Assembly (NCBI RefSeq): GCF_013106755.1
Contig: NZ_WHPF01000002.1
Span: 124,001 to 188,000, forward strand
DNA: 64,000 bases
Direction: 5' to 3'
Origin: Limnovirga soli
GTDB lineage: Bacteria; Bacteroidota; Bacteroidia; Chitinophagales; Chitinophagaceae
The notes under the pieces were generated by a model. That model ran no database searches. It worked only from the letters and a program-made list of their open reading frames with translations, and was not told the DNA's origin. Positions 38,423 through 48,131 of this stretch are shown in pieces (position 1 is the stretch's first letter; each line of letters opens with the position of its first letter). The position numbers were made by a program, and so were the translations under genes.

Positions 38423-38455
38423 ATCTTTGAAAGACTCATTTAAAGAAGATATGAA

Positions 38456-39373
38456 TTAAAACCAAAGTCTGGCCTCCACATCTTTTAAATAGGTTAGTGT
38501 AGACTCTTGAATAGTGTATCGCTTTTCATTGCCTGGTATTGAAATAATCTTTTTCAAGGTTCTGAAATAGGTATTCCAATTGAAGCCAGATTTTTTAAGA
38601 AATTCCAGGCTCCACATAAAGGCCGTTGAATAAAAATATACAGTAGGCAAATATCTCCAGGCAACTTTGCTTTTATTTAACCACATCATACTCAACTTTT
38701 CCAATTTGGTATTCCTACCTAAGGGCGATTCTTTATGCAATACTTCAAATGTGTCATTATATTCTATACTAAAACCAGCATCCAATACCCTATAACTAAA
38801 ATCATATTCTTCCATTCCGTAAAAAAAATCAGTAGGATAGGGGCCTGCTTTTAACCATGCTTCCTTTGTTTTAGCATGTGCACATCCAGCGTAATAGGAG
38901 GTAAAAAAACGATGCTTATCTTTATATTTTTCATACTGCTTGTGAGGAAATGCAGTAACTTGAATGGCCAAGGTGTCAAAATATCTAACTTTAAAACTAA
39001 CAACACCCGTAGGTCTTTCCTGCTTACTATTTGAATTAAATGCAGTTATGATTTTGGAAAGTGTATTTATATCTTTTAGGCAAACATCATCGTCTATATA
39101 AAAATAAATATCACCTGTTGCAAAACCAGATGCATAATTTCTACCTCGGGAAACACCAAGGTTTTCGGGTGCTTCAATTAATTTAAACGGCGCCTTAGGA
39201 TACCGTTCTATAAAAGAATTAATCGCACTATAATCATCGCTGGATTTATTATTCAATATAATTACCTCACTCAGCAATTCCGGATTATTTAGAACTGCTA
39301 TATCATTTAATAAATCAATTGTATCATTCAGCCTGTTGTATGAAATAATAATAATGCTGATAGTCTTCATCAT
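38456..39373 (-). CDS. Family 2 glycosyltransferase
   Basis: A 305-residue GT-A fold enzyme that should transfer a sugar from a nucleotide donor. The start SIIIISYNRLNDTIDLL, the acidic FYIDDDVCL (DxD-type motif, residues 92-100) and a later EEYDFSYRVLDAG segment match family GT2. There are two ATGs in a row (39373, 39370). It is the outermost gene of a glycan locus running to 45.8 kb. Confidence 0.92.
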   Translation of the reverse strand: MMKTISIIIISYNRLNDTIDLLNDIAVLNNPELLSEVIILNNKSSDDYSAINSFIERYPKAPFKLIEAPENLGVSRGRNYASGFATGDIYFYIDDDVCLKDINTLSKIITAFNSNSKQERPTGVVSFKVRYFDTLAIQVTAFPHKQYEKYKDKHRFFTSYYAGCAHAKTKEAWLKAGPYPTDFFYGMEEYDFSYRVLDAGFSIEYNDTFEVLHKESPLGRNTKLEKLSMMWLNKSKVAWRYLPTVYFYSTAFMWSLEFLKKSGFNWNTYFRTLKKIISIPGNEKRYTIQESTLTYLKDVEARLWF

Positions 39374-39413
39374 ACAAAATTGCGCATTTGTAAAAGAAAT
39401 TCCAGTTAATTAC

Positions 39414-39446
39414 ATAAAAAAAGCTGTAATCTTTTGATTACAGCTT
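39414..39446 (-). terminator. Intrinsic terminator after the LamG-like lipoprotein gene
   Basis: A perfect 10 bp stem AGCTGTAATC has a 4-base loop and is followed on the minus strand by a T run. Confidence 0.92.
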
Positions 39447-39465
39447 ATAAAAAATAATTAAGTTC

Positions 39466-40200
39466 TTAAAACCAATTTACTGAAGATTGCATATTCACAT
39501 TGAAATCTTCCTGCATCAATTGAGTGTTGGTATTACTATTGTATAGTTTAACCCAATCTACTGTACCTGCACCCTTAAATCCTATATTGATACTTTTAAG
39601 AAGTCCGATTTTATTGCCTTTATAAACAACCTGTTGTACAGGAACCCCATTTAGATAAACAGTCAACCTTTTATTTTTTGCTTCTAAGGTAACTTCTGTC
39701 CAATCTTCAAAAGTGTGTATCAATTGCGGACTGTTTGTAATACCTATATTACCAACATGCAGGCTTGTATATTGCTGCAAATCACCAAGAAAATATACTT
39801 CGGCAGTATCTTTAGAACCATATAATCTCAATGTTACATCAAAGGGGTAAACAGAAAGCGAAGTGCCGGTTGGGTTTTTTAAGTAAACAACCAGTTTAGC
39901 ACTATCGCCACTAAATTGATGACATTTTGAAATCGGTAACTCAATAGCTGAGTAAAAATAGCTCCATGGAGAAGTGGTTAATTTTGCAACACCATCATTA
40001 ATAAAAACTGAGTCAGTAATTGATAAAAAAGGCAAACCAGGTGTTGCGTAATTTCCTAGCCATGTTCCATTTACACAAGACCGGGCATCATCTTGTGATA
40101 AACTTGCAATAGCTGAATTTTGATTAATAACTTCTTTATTACAGGCGAATAGAGTTGTTAGGGCAATAATTGCCAGAGCGGGTTTGAAGAATAATTTCAT
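39466..40200 (-). CDS. Lipoprotein with a concanavalin/LamG-like domain
   Basis: A 244-residue lipoprotein with lipobox LTTLFACNK. Residues 45-235 are beta-rich; DWTEVTLEAKNKRLTVYLNGVPV is typical of LamG-like laminin domains used to bind sugars. It may sit on the surface and contact the glycan made by the locus, but that is inference. It is a single-gene unit within the glycosyltransferase cluster. Confidence 0.78.
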   Translation of the reverse strand: MKLFFKPALAIIALTTLFACNKEVINQNSAIASLSQDDARSCVNGTWLGNYATPGLPFLSITDSVFINDGVAKLTTSPWSYFYSAIELPISKCHQFSGDSAKLVVYLKNPTGTSLSVYPFDVTLRLYGSKDTAEVYFLGDLQQYTSLHVGNIGITNSPQLIHTFEDWTEVTLEAKNKRLTVYLNGVPVQQVVYKGNKIGLLKSINIGFKGAGTVDWVKLYNSNTNTQLMQEDFNVNMQSSVNWF

Positions 40201-40312
40201 GATTTTTTGGTTTAGAATACGAAAATAGTAATCTAAACCTTATTATTAATTGAGTATTTCGAATTAAGAAAAATATAATTAGGGATTATTTTAAAAATGT
40301 TAAACCAGTCTT

Positions 40313-41056
40313 TTATTCTTTATTGAATATCTTTTTTAATTTCCATTGAATTTTAAACCAAAGAGTTTGCTTTTTTTGCGCATGATATTCAACATATCCA
40401 ACAGTTAAATTTCCTCTTTGTATATCTTTTGGAGCCTGCATTGGCTTTTTCTCCACCACTACAATTCCGGTATAAAAGTGAACAGCATAAGCAGATTTGG
40501 TAAAATAATTTATATCAAAAACACTTTTACTTTCAGAATGCCATGCGTGGATAAAATCAATAAAATTCTTGCTGTACTCGATAAAAGATGAACTTTTTTT
40601 AATTCCTCCATGGTAAGCATACATATAAGAAGTATGTGTGTCTTCGCATAAATAAATGCCATCTTCCTTAACATGCTCATACATTTCCTCAAAAGTTACA
40701 ATTTGTTGAATCATTGTATGCCCGCCATCATCAATTAAGATATCCAGTTTAGGAATACTGGATTTAAGTTCTGATAAAAAATTCTTGTCTTCCTGTTCTC
40801 CTATGAAAATTTTTACACCATCTTCTTCTAATTCTTTGCATCTTGGGTTAATATCTACACCGTATAAATGTAATTTATCACCAAAATATCTTTTCCAAAG
40901 TTCAATTGAACCGCCTTGTGAAACACCAATTTCAAGTACATGTACTTCTTTATTGCGGTATTTCTCAAAATAGGTTTCATAAACTTCTATATAGTGATCC
41001 CATTTATGTATCAATTTGTCATCAAGGCTTTCAAATATGTCTCTAAGTGATTCCAT
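40313..41056 (-). CDS. Class I SAM-dependent methyltransferase
   Basis: A 247-residue enzyme. The S-adenosylmethionine-binding loop is VLEIGVSQGGSIELWKRYF (residues 40-58), followed by LYGVDINP for the acidic ribose contact and DILIDDGGHT. The set is typical of methyltransferases in polysaccharide and secondary-metabolite clusters (CmcI-like). Its position among glycosyltransferases suggests O-methylation of a sugar. Confidence 0.85.
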   Translation of the reverse strand: MESLRDIFESLDDKLIHKWDHYIEVYETYFEKYRNKEVHVLEIGVSQGGSIELWKRYFGDKLHLYGVDINPRCKELEEDGVKIFIGEQEDKNFLSELKSSIPKLDILIDDGGHTMIQQIVTFEEMYEHVKEDGIYLCEDTHTSYMYAYHGGIKKSSSFIEYSKNFIDFIHAWHSESKSVFDINYFTKSAYAVHFYTGIVVVEKKPMQAPKDIQRGNLTVGYVEYHAQKKQTLWFKIQWKLKKIFNKE

Positions 41057-41134
41057 TAACTATTTTGTTATATTGTTTCTATTGCTTTTGTTATAACTGC
41101 AAACTTATCTTTAAAGTTTATTCAAAAATCTATC

Positions 41135-41989
41135 CTATTTATTTATTTTCCCCATTCTTCCCTTTCTATAATCTATATAAGCCTTTAAAAGGTAGCTGGC
41201 TAATTGTGCTTTTTGTTTGCCATAAAGAAAATAATTTTTAATGCGCACCTGAATACTTTTTTTCTGCTGGCTTAATTCCTTATCAAAACCTGTCGGGTAT
41301 TTTTTGTGTACATACCAGTAATTACGCAGCATATAATATAAACGCACGGGGGAATGTAGACTTCTGGTGCTTCGTTGCCCGGTTGCTACAGATCTTGCTG
41401 CTATGGCAACACCAATAGAATGGCATAAAAAAATATTGTCAAACTGGATTATACCATAACCCTTGCTTTTGCAGCGGTAGCAATACTCATGATCTACCAG
41501 ATCTATAAACAGTTGTTCATCAAAACCACCGTTTGCAATACATATTGGCAGGTTTACCAAACTACCCGATGTGATAAGTTCTGTTACCTGCCGGGGCATA
41601 CAATCAATTGATTGTTTTGGCTTTTCCAACATAGTTATGCCAAACATGGCGGTGGAATTCTTTTGTATATTGCCTGCAACACAATGCATATATTGTTCCG
41701 CCACATTGGGCTCAAAATAGGAATCCTGATCCATTGTTAACAGCCATTCGTAACCTGCTGCAATAGCCAGCTTGGCAGCCTGGTTTAAACGATAAGCAAT
41801 ACCCATATTGTTGCCATCGTGCAGGTATTGCACTTTGGGGATTTGCTGCAGGGCATTTGCCAGTTGTGGATTTATTTCGGGAGTGTTATCGCTTATATAT
41901 AAAACGTCTACAATGGATAGATAGGTTTGTACATATTGTATTACTGTGGCTTCAGGATGATATAATATTACGATGCCCGCTATCTTCAT
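41135..41989 (-). CDS. Family 2 glycosyltransferase, rhamnosyltransferase-like
   Basis: A 284-residue GT-A enzyme. The start AGIVILYHPEATV and the active-site WLLTMDQDSYF (DQD in place of the plain DxD) are common in rhamnosyltransferases. The C-terminal region with SPVRLYYMLRNYWYV fits the same group. It is 78 bp upstream of the methyltransferase gene on the same strand and probably acts in the same pathway. Confidence 0.9.
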   Translation of the reverse strand: MKIAGIVILYHPEATVIQYVQTYLSIVDVLYISDNTPEINPQLANALQQIPKVQYLHDGNNMGIAYRLNQAAKLAIAAGYEWLLTMDQDSYFEPNVAEQYMHCVAGNIQKNSTAMFGITMLEKPKQSIDCMPRQVTELITSGSLVNLPICIANGGFDEQLFIDLVDHEYCYRCKSKGYGIIQFDNIFLCHSIGVAIAARSVATGQRSTRSLHSPVRLYYMLRNYWYVHKKYPTGFDKELSQQKKSIQVRIKNYFLYGKQKAQLASYLLKAYIDYRKGRMGKINK

Positions 41990-42073
41990 TACTTAAATAT
42001 GGTTTGCTTTTTTTAGGTGGCTTTATTAATTTTTGTGTTATTTGCCTGCTTTTTTGCTGCTACACTTGTTGCA

Positions 42074-42093
42074 GCACAAGAGTGCGACGCAAG
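42074..42093 (+). repeat. Dispersed repeat, type A core with one change
   Basis: The core starts GCACAAG. The GCCGGGTACAAAAAA tail follows at about 42117. It sits between the two divergent halves of the glycan locus. Confidence 0.9.
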
Positions 42094-42154
42094 CGGTGTT
42101 GAAAACAGAATAAATGCCGGGTACAAAAAATTATATTTCCATAACAGATAAAGT

Positions 42155-42162
42155 TACTTTTG
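42155..42162 (+). promoter_or_regulatory. -7 promoter box TACTTTTG
   Basis: This matches TAnnTTTG and lies 22 bp before the methyltransferase ATG. No TTTG is seen at the -33 distance. Confidence 0.45.
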
Positions 42163-42184
42163 CACACTTAATTTTCGCAATGAT

Positions 42185-42934
42185 ATGAATATTTCAGCGT
42201 TAATAACCACTGTTATCTCTTTTATTATTAAGCCACAAAAACGTGCCTTAGTACGTATTGCCAATACTTTAAAAGGGAAAACAGGGCTGGAAATTGGCGG
42301 ACCCAGCGGCTTTTTTGCACTGAAAAGTTATTGCCCGGTGTATTTATTTGCCAAACAGATAGATGGCGTAAATTTTAGTAACGAAACTGTTTGGGAAGGT
42401 TCCATTAAACAAGGATTGAATTATGCCTATACACCGGATAAAAAAGGGTTTCAATACATTGCCGAAGCCAGCAATCTGGATGCTATTGCAAATGATAAAT
42501 ATGATTTTTTACTTAGCTGTCATAGTTTGGAACATGTAGCTAACCCATTGTTGGCATTAGAGGGATGGTATCGGGTAATAAAGCCAGGCGGATTGTTGAT
42601 ACTTGTATTGCCCGATAAAAACCACACTTTTGACCATAAAAGGCCCTATACCAGCTTTGAACATATTCTAAATGATTATGCCCAACAAATAGATGAACAC
42701 GACACCACCCATTTTGAGGAAGTGTATGCTTTGCATGATTTGAGCATGGACAATGGAGTGCAAAGTTTAGCTGAATTAAAAGCAAGAACAGTAGATAATT
42801 TTACCAACAGATGCGTACACCACCATGTATATAGTATTGAAGTTTTGTCACAAATGGTGCAACACTTAGCATTTACCGTAGTACATTCACAAATAGCAAC
42901 ACCGCACCACCTGGTATTGGTTGCCAGAAAGTAA
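42185..42934 (+). CDS. Class I SAM-dependent methyltransferase
   Basis: A 249-residue enzyme with the methyltransferase-11-type core: GKTGLEIGGPSGFF for the cofactor loop and FLLSCHSLEHVANPLLALEGWYRVIKPGGLLILVLPD for the following strands. It differs clearly from the methyltransferase at 40313. It lies 11 bp before a glycosyltransferase gene, so both are probably translated from one transcript. A sugar or lipid-linked glycan is a likely substrate. Confidence 0.87.
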   Translation: MNISALITTVISFIIKPQKRALVRIANTLKGKTGLEIGGPSGFFALKSYCPVYLFAKQIDGVNFSNETVWEGSIKQGLNYAYTPDKKGFQYIAEASNLDAIANDKYDFLLSCHSLEHVANPLLALEGWYRVIKPGGLLILVLPDKNHTFDHKRPYTSFEHILNDYAQQIDEHDTTHFEEVYALHDLSMDNGVQSLAELKARTVDNFTNRCVHHHVYSIEVLSQMVQHLAFTVVHSQIATPHHLVLVARK

Positions 42935-42945
42935 TTCAGCAGTTT

Positions 42946-43872
42946 ATGCCCTTAATATCTATTTGTATACCGGCCTATAAAAGAGTTGATTACCTGAAAA
43001 GGTTATTGGATTCTATTACAATGCAAACTTTTCGGGACTTTGAAGTAGTAGTTACCGATGATAGCCCCGATGATAGCGTTGAACAATTGCTACTTACCTA
43101 TTCAGCCATACTGCCCATTGTATATTTTAAAAACCAACCTGCCAAAGGCACCCCTGCTAACTGGAATGTAGGTATTTCCAAAGCCAAAGGAGAATGGATT
43201 AAACTGATACATGATGATGATTGGTTTGCAGAAGAGAATAGTTTACAGGTATTTGTTAATCATATTGCCACCGGCAAGCATTTTATTTTTAGCGCTTATG
43301 CCAACAGAGTTAACGAAAAATCGCATGCACAAGTAATGCATTTACAGCATAGCTGGAAGAAAAGAATCATTAAGGAGCCCATGACCCTGCTGGCCTATAA
43401 TGTGGTGGGCCCGCCGAGTGTAACTCTATTACACAGGAGTATAACCGAACAATACGATGAACGCATGAAATGGCGGGTGGATATGGATTTTTATGTAAGG
43501 CTGTTGTTGCAGGAAAAGAATTTTTGCTATATAGATAAAGTGCTGGTAAATGTAGGCATCAGCGAAACCCAGGTTACCAATTATTGTTTTCAAAACCCTG
43601 CGGTAGAATTACCCGAAGGGTATTTGTTATTAGAAAAATATGGCAGTCAGCGACTTAAAAATATTTGGGTATATGATGCCTGGTGGCGGCTTTTAAGAAA
43701 TATGCATATTCGCCAAACTGCCCAATTAACCAGCGAGGTAGATAAACCCTGGCCAACTGTAATTATAAAAATGGTGGCTGATTTAAACAGCATGCCGGAC
43801 TTTGTTTTGAAAACTGGGGTTTTGTCTAAATTAGCTATGGGTATTTCTTATATAAGATTCATTTTAGGTTAA
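42946..43872 (+). CDS. Family 2 glycosyltransferase
   Basis: A 308-residue enzyme with the GT2 start ISICIPAYKRVDYLKRLLDSI, the nucleotide-binding VVTDDSPDD, and the metal-binding IHDDDWF near residues 86-92. It is coupled to the preceding methyltransferase gene. Confidence 0.92.
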   Translation: MPLISICIPAYKRVDYLKRLLDSITMQTFRDFEVVVTDDSPDDSVEQLLLTYSAILPIVYFKNQPAKGTPANWNVGISKAKGEWIKLIHDDDWFAEENSLQVFVNHIATGKHFIFSAYANRVNEKSHAQVMHLQHSWKKRIIKEPMTLLAYNVVGPPSVTLLHRSITEQYDERMKWRVDMDFYVRLLLQEKNFCYIDKVLVNVGISETQVTNYCFQNPAVELPEGYLLLEKYGSQRLKNIWVYDAWWRLLRNMHIRQTAQLTSEVDKPWPTVIIKMVADLNSMPDFVLKTGVLSKLAMGISYIRFILG

Positions 43873-43937
43873 GAAAGATTATAACCTAGGCTTAATAGTG
43901 CTTTTGAATTATCATTTTTACCTTTACTAAAACTTTA

Positions 43938-44696
43938 ATGATGAAAAAAAATTCCACATATTTTAGTTTGCTAGTTTTTGTGAGCATCCTGGTTGCATTG
44001 CTAAATAGTTGTAAAAAGGAGGCGGCAGAAAATTATGCTACTAGTGTTAGTGCTGTAAATGAGGAATCATCTGTTTTACTTGAAATGGTTGCAGGTGCAA
44101 ATAAGCTAACCCTTAAGCCGGGTGTAACTGACGGTCAGGATACCTATGTAAGTAAGATTGATAATGACCCCAATGATGGTAATGGCAATTTGAATTATCT
44201 GCATGAATTAATAAGTTCTAAATTTTATTACTTCGGCCAATTAGCCACACAACGATCTTATATAAAGTTTGATAGCCTAAATAAAGTACCTGCCACCTCA
44301 AAAATTACATCTGCTATTCTTTATTTATATGGTGAATCAAGCTCTTTGTCTTTTCCAGCAGGCAATTCTTATTTTCCCGGTTCTTCAAATCCTGAGAATG
44401 CTTGTTTGATACAAAGAGTAGTAGGAGGTAATTGGAATCAATCTAACATCACCTGGAATAATAAACCAGCTATAACTGAAAAGAATCAAGATACCATTCC
44501 CCCATCTACCAGTCAATGGAATTATAATACTTCAGTAGATGTAACAAAATTGGTACAAACCATGGTTCAAACTGGTAACAATTATGGGTTTTGTATACGA
44601 CTGGTTGATGAAACAGCTTACAGAATTCTTGAATTTTCCACATCAGAAGCAACCAATCCGGCTCTAAGGCCTAAACTGGTAATTAAATATAAATAG
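43938..44696 (+). CDS. DNRLRE-domain lipoprotein
   Basis: A 252-residue lipoprotein with lipobox LLNSCKK. The mature part carries RSYIKFDSLNKVPATSKITSAILYLY and NWNQSNITWNNKPAI, the hallmark pattern of the DNRLRE beta-sandwich domain, which is common in surface proteins and often forms an internal isopeptide bond. Its role in the glycan locus is unknown; it mirrors the LamG-like lipoprotein of the other half. Confidence 0.85.
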   Translation: MMKKNSTYFSLLVFVSILVALLNSCKKEAAENYATSVSAVNEESSVLLEMVAGANKLTLKPGVTDGQDTYVSKIDNDPNDGNGNLNYLHELISSKFYYFGQLATQRSYIKFDSLNKVPATSKITSAILYLYGESSSLSFPAGNSYFPGSSNPENACLIQRVVGGNWNQSNITWNNKPAITEKNQDTIPPSTSQWNYNTSVDVTKLVQTMVQTGNNYGFCIRLVDETAYRILEFSTSEATNPALRPKLVIKYK

Positions 44697-44718
44697 ACGT
44701 AAATCTCTTTCCATTATA

Positions 44719-44745
44719 AATGGCCGTTTTTAAAAAACGGCCATT
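44719..44745 (+). terminator. Hairpin after the DNRLRE gene, probable terminator
   Basis: A strong stem pairs AATGGCCGTTTTT with its complement. The T tail is poor, so termination is likely but not certain. Confidence 0.6.
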
Positions 44746-44794
44746 CTCGTTTATATTTGAACATTCTAATATCTATTAAACAGATAAGTTCATT

Positions 44795-45802
44795 TTGCAA
44801 TTATCCATTGTCATAGTAAATTATCGCAGCGCCAATTATATTATTGATTGTCTAAGCAGTGCATTTAAGTTTGCTTCAGCGCAACAATATGAATGGATTA
44901 TTGTGGATAATCACTCACAGGATCATAGCAGACAATTGATTACAGCTCAATTTCCGATGGTGCATTGGATTGATATGGGATATAATGCCGGTTTTGCCCG
45001 TGCTAATAATCAGGGTATCCGCCAGGCAAAGACTTCAATGGTATTGTTATTAAATCCAGATACCTTAATTATTGACGATGCCATTGAAAATTGCATGCTA
45101 CGCATGCAGCAAAACCAAGAATGTATTGCAGCAGCCGTTCAGTTATTAAATCCCGATGGCAGTCCACAGATTACCGGTAATTTTTTTATGAAAGGTGGAC
45201 TAAATCATCTTTTACCATTACCATATTTAGGTGCTTTTTTACGAAAAATTGCCTTTGCAGCAAATGTTAAAAAAACCAATGTGCAACGGGCCGGTATTGC
45301 AGAAAAGGCCGATTGGATAAATGGCGCTTTTTTAATGGTAAAACAAACTGCTATTGACAAAGCTGGTTTATTGGATGAAGACTTTTTTCTCTATGCAGAA
45401 GAAATAGAATGGTGCAGCCGCCTGGGTAAATACGGTATATTAATGGTATTTGGCGATTTATTTACCACCCACCTGCAAGGTGAATCTATAAATAGCGCTA
45501 CCAATAGTGCCGATAAAGGTTACTTTAACCTCTACGATAAAAAAGGCTTGCAATTAATGGTATCAAACCATGTGCGCATTCGTAAACAGTTTGGCGTTGG
45601 CTGGTTTTTAGTGCACCTACTTGTTTTTACTTTCGAAATTCCATTGTTTTTTGTTTGCAGTTTTTTCCATCACCTGTTGCGGTTAAAAAATCCGCTTTCA
45701 CAATGGCAACTTATCAAACAATACACTAAAAATGTATTTATCTTATGGCAACTAAGCCCTGTAATTGTTGCCAATACACCTCATTTTTATAAAATGTTTT
45801 AG
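44795..45802 (+). CDS. Family 2 glycosyltransferase, TTG start
   Basis: A 335-residue enzyme. The only start that keeps the family opening LSIVIVNYRSANYI is TTG at 44795; no ATG fits. Motifs include WIIVDNHSQD, LLLNPDTLI and a late EDFFLYAEEIEWCSRLGK, as in rhamnosyl- or related GT2 transferases. Two hydrophobic stretches near residues 265-290 suggest a membrane-associated C-terminus. A TATATTTG box at 44752-44759 may be its promoter. Confidence 0.88.
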   Translation: MQLSIVIVNYRSANYIIDCLSSAFKFASAQQYEWIIVDNHSQDHSRQLITAQFPMVHWIDMGYNAGFARANNQGIRQAKTSMVLLLNPDTLIIDDAIENCMLRMQQNQECIAAAVQLLNPDGSPQITGNFFMKGGLNHLLPLPYLGAFLRKIAFAANVKKTNVQRAGIAEKADWINGAFLMVKQTAIDKAGLLDEDFFLYAEEIEWCSRLGKYGILMVFGDLFTTHLQGESINSATNSADKGYFNLYDKKGLQLMVSNHVRIRKQFGVGWFLVHLLVFTFEIPLFFVCSFFHHLLRLKNPLSQWQLIKQYTKNVFILWQLSPVIVANTPHFYKMF

Positions 45803-45874
45803 GGTAATACGTTGTCTAAAGCCTATTTAACTATTAATGCTTTTATACCGGCAGTAGTACATTATTAAGCTAAT

Positions 45875-45894
45875 GTTGTGTCACTCACTTGTAC
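45875..45894 (-). repeat. Dispersed repeat, type C core, left arm of a pair
   Basis: Reads GTTGTGTCACTCACTTGTAC, with a GCCGGTAT tail on the outer side near 45847. It faces the type A copy at 45946. Confidence 0.88.
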
Positions 45895-45945
45895 GTTCGG
45901 ATATACTATTCAGCAAGTACATGTTTTGTTGCAATACTATTTGCT

Positions 45946-45966
45946 GTACAAGAGTGCGACGCAAGT
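45946..45966 (+). repeat. Dispersed repeat, type A core, right arm of a pair
   Basis: A full core copy followed by TAAAGC and a GTTGGGTACATAAAAAA tail that runs into the dnaJ terminator. Confidence 0.93.
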
Positions 45967-46000
45967 AAAGCAACAATATTGGTGTACAGTTGGGTACATA

Positions 46001-46025
46001 AAAAAGCCCTGCAAAATTGCAGGGC
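46001..46025 (-). terminator. Intrinsic terminator after dnaJ
   Basis: A stem of GCCCTGCA with TGCAGGGC has a 4-base loop and is followed on the minus strand by a T run. Confidence 0.9.
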
Positions 46026-46054
46026 CTTATTTCTTACTTTTAAAGCTGGTACTG

Positions 46055-47227
46055 TTAATTAAAAACCTCCTTTACCCTTTCAAAAAACGATTTCTCACTC
46101 TTGCCGGGTTGCGGTTTAAAATTGGCGCTATTATTTAGTTTCTCCAATGTTTCCTTTTCTTCTGCTGTAACATGCTGTGGTGTCCAAATACTTACATGTA
46201 TCAATTGATCACCTTTGGCATACCCATTTACATCAGGGAAACCCTTGCCTTTTAACCTGAATATTTTACCGCTTTGTGTACCTGGTGGTATTTTAATTTT
46301 AGCCCTTCCATCAATAGTTGGCACTTCTACCGATGTACCAAATACCGCATCAGGGAAGGAGAGGTGTAGTTCGTAGGCTACATTTAGACCTTCTCTTTGT
46401 AATTCCTTATGTGCTTCTTCCTCCACCAGTATAATTAAATCGCCAGGGGCACCGCCTCGTTCGCCGGCATTACCCTTGCCGCTAAGGCTTAACTGCATGC
46501 CTTCCTGTACACCTGCAGGTATATCTACAGTTACCATTTCCTCACCATATACCCGACCTTCCCCTTTACAAGAAGTACACTTACTGGTAACGGTTGTACC
46601 TTCCCCATTACAGGTAGGGCAGGCGCTCACAGTTTGCATTTGGCCCAAAAAAGTATTGGTAACCTTTCTTACCTGTCCACTGCCACCACAGGTACCACAG
46701 GTTTGTATACTACTTTTATCTTTAGCGCCATTACCACCACAGGTAGTACAGCCCACATATTTTTTTACCTTAATGGTTTTACTTACACCACGGGCAGCTT
46801 CTTCAAAGCTAAGCTTGAGTTTAATACGCAAATTACTGCCACGTACCCCACGGCTGCGGCTACCACCACTGCTACGCCTGCCGCCACCACCACCGCCAAA
46901 GAAATTACCAAAAACATCATCCCCAAAAATATCACCAAACTGGCTAAATATGTCTTCCATATTGCCATTGCCCGGGTGAAATCCACCGCCACTGGTGCCC
47001 GGACCAAATGCCTGATGCCCGTAACGGTCGTATTTGGCACGTTTATCTGCATCGCTTAACACTTCGTAAGCTTCAGCAGCTTCTTTAAATTTATCTTCGG
47101 CAGCTTTATCACCAGGGTTACGGTCGGGGTGAAATTGCATAGCTACTTTGCGGTATGCTTTTTTAATTTCATCGGCCGTTGATGATTTGCTTACGCCTAA
47201 AATTTCATAATAATCTCTTTTTGCCAT
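46055..47227 (-). CDS. dnaJ: Chaperone DnaJ
   Basis: A 390-residue Hsp40 co-chaperone that stimulates the ATPase of DnaK. The N-terminal J domain has HPDRNPGD, then come a Gly/Phe-rich linker, four CxxCxGxG zinc-finger repeats around residues 150-220, and the C-terminal substrate-binding domains. The ATG at 47227 gives [11 protein letters not shown], the standard start; a longer in-frame start is rejected. It follows grpE, and dnaK is not in the window. Confidence 0.97.
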   Translation of the reverse strand: MAKRDYYEILGVSKSSTADEIKKAYRKVAMQFHPDRNPGDKAAEDKFKEAAEAYEVLSDADKRAKYDRYGHQAFGPGTSGGGFHPGNGNMEDIFSQFGDIFGDDVFGNFFGGGGGGRRSSGGSRSRGVRGSNLRIKLKLSFEEAARGVSKTIKVKKYVGCTTCGGNGAKDKSSIQTCGTCGGSGQVRKVTNTFLGQMQTVSACPTCNGEGTTVTSKCTSCKGEGRVYGEEMVTVDIPAGVQEGMQLSLSGKGNAGERGGAPGDLIILVEEEAHKELQREGLNVAYELHLSFPDAVFGTSVEVPTIDGRAKIKIPPGTQSGKIFRLKGKGFPDVNGYAKGDQLIHVSIWTPQHVTAEEKETLEKLNNSANFKPQPGKSEKSFFERVKEVFN

Positions 47228-47314
47228 ATTGCTTTTTCTTCTCTTTAGCTTTTGCTGCCATAAATTTTGCTTCTGGCCAGTGTGCAGCAACCGGCTTGAA
47301 GTGGATAGCAGCTA

Positions 47315-47887
47315 TTATTTACCCACCACTACTTTTGCAAAACGAATCAACTTATCGTTTAAATAATATCCTTTTTGTACTTCGTCAATTACCTTGCCTA
47401 CCATTTCCGGGGTTGGGGCTGGTACTTCGGTAATGGCTTCGTGTTTTTCTACATCAAATTCTTTCGAAATACTTTCCATAGCTTTTAAACCTTTGGATTG
47501 CAATGTGTTACGAAACTTGTTGAATATTAATTGACTACCCGCTTTAACCTGTTCAAGGTCTGTAGCATTGGGTAATGTTTTCTCAGCACGTTCACAATCA
47601 TCCAAAACATCCAGTAAAGCACTAATAACTTCTTTGCCTGCAGTTTGGCTAAGTTCCAGCCTTTCTTTGGCCGTACGGCGGCGAAAATTGTCAAACTCTG
47701 CATACAAGCGTATAAACTTATCCTTTTGCTCGTTCAGCTCTTCCTGTAACTTTTCCATTTCGTTTTCGGTTTGAACGGGCTCATTTAAATGCGTGGTGCC
47801 TGCTGCACTTTCGTCAGCATTTATTGAATATTCAGCCGTTTCTACAGTTTGCTCTTGTTCCTGGCTGTTCATTTCTTTATTTTCCAT
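47315..47887 (-). CDS. grpE: Nucleotide exchange factor GrpE
   Basis: A 190-residue cofactor that releases ADP from DnaK. It has an acidic, disordered N-terminus, a long coiled-coil helix (EKLQEELNEQKDKFIRLYAEFDNFRRR) and a small C-terminal beta domain ending in LNDKLIRFAKVVVG. It forms an operon with dnaJ, 87 bp downstream. A TAAATTTG box at 47914-47921 on the minus strand may be the -7 element. Confidence 0.97.
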   Translation of the reverse strand: MENKEMNSQEQEQTVETAEYSINADESAAGTTHLNEPVQTENEMEKLQEELNEQKDKFIRLYAEFDNFRRRTAKERLELSQTAGKEVISALLDVLDDCERAEKTLPNATDLEQVKAGSQLIFNKFRNTLQSKGLKAMESISKEFDVEKHEAITEVPAPTPEMVGKVIDEVQKGYYLNDKLIRFAKVVVGK

Positions 47888-48013
47888 GGTAAAAAATTAT
47901 AATCCTTTGTGGGCAAATTTACTGCCAAGGCAAAGTAAAAGGAAAAATTGGCAGTCGCCCAATTCAAATTAGGTATTTCCTTTTGAGCCAAACTTTCCCA
48001 AATAATGTAGCAT

Positions 48014-48034
48014 CCTTGCGTCGCACTCTTGTAC
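48014..48034 (-). repeat. Dispersed repeat, type A core
   Basis: A full core copy with lead TTGTTGCCATATTTGTTGCA and a GTTTGGCTCAAAAGG tail. Confidence 0.92.
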
Positions 48035-48131
48035 TGCAACAAATATGGCAACAAATTCCGGTGAGATACCTCCTCTTTTACAACAAGTAAATTATGGGCA
48101 ACTAAGCAATTGAGCCCATTATCTTTGCAGC

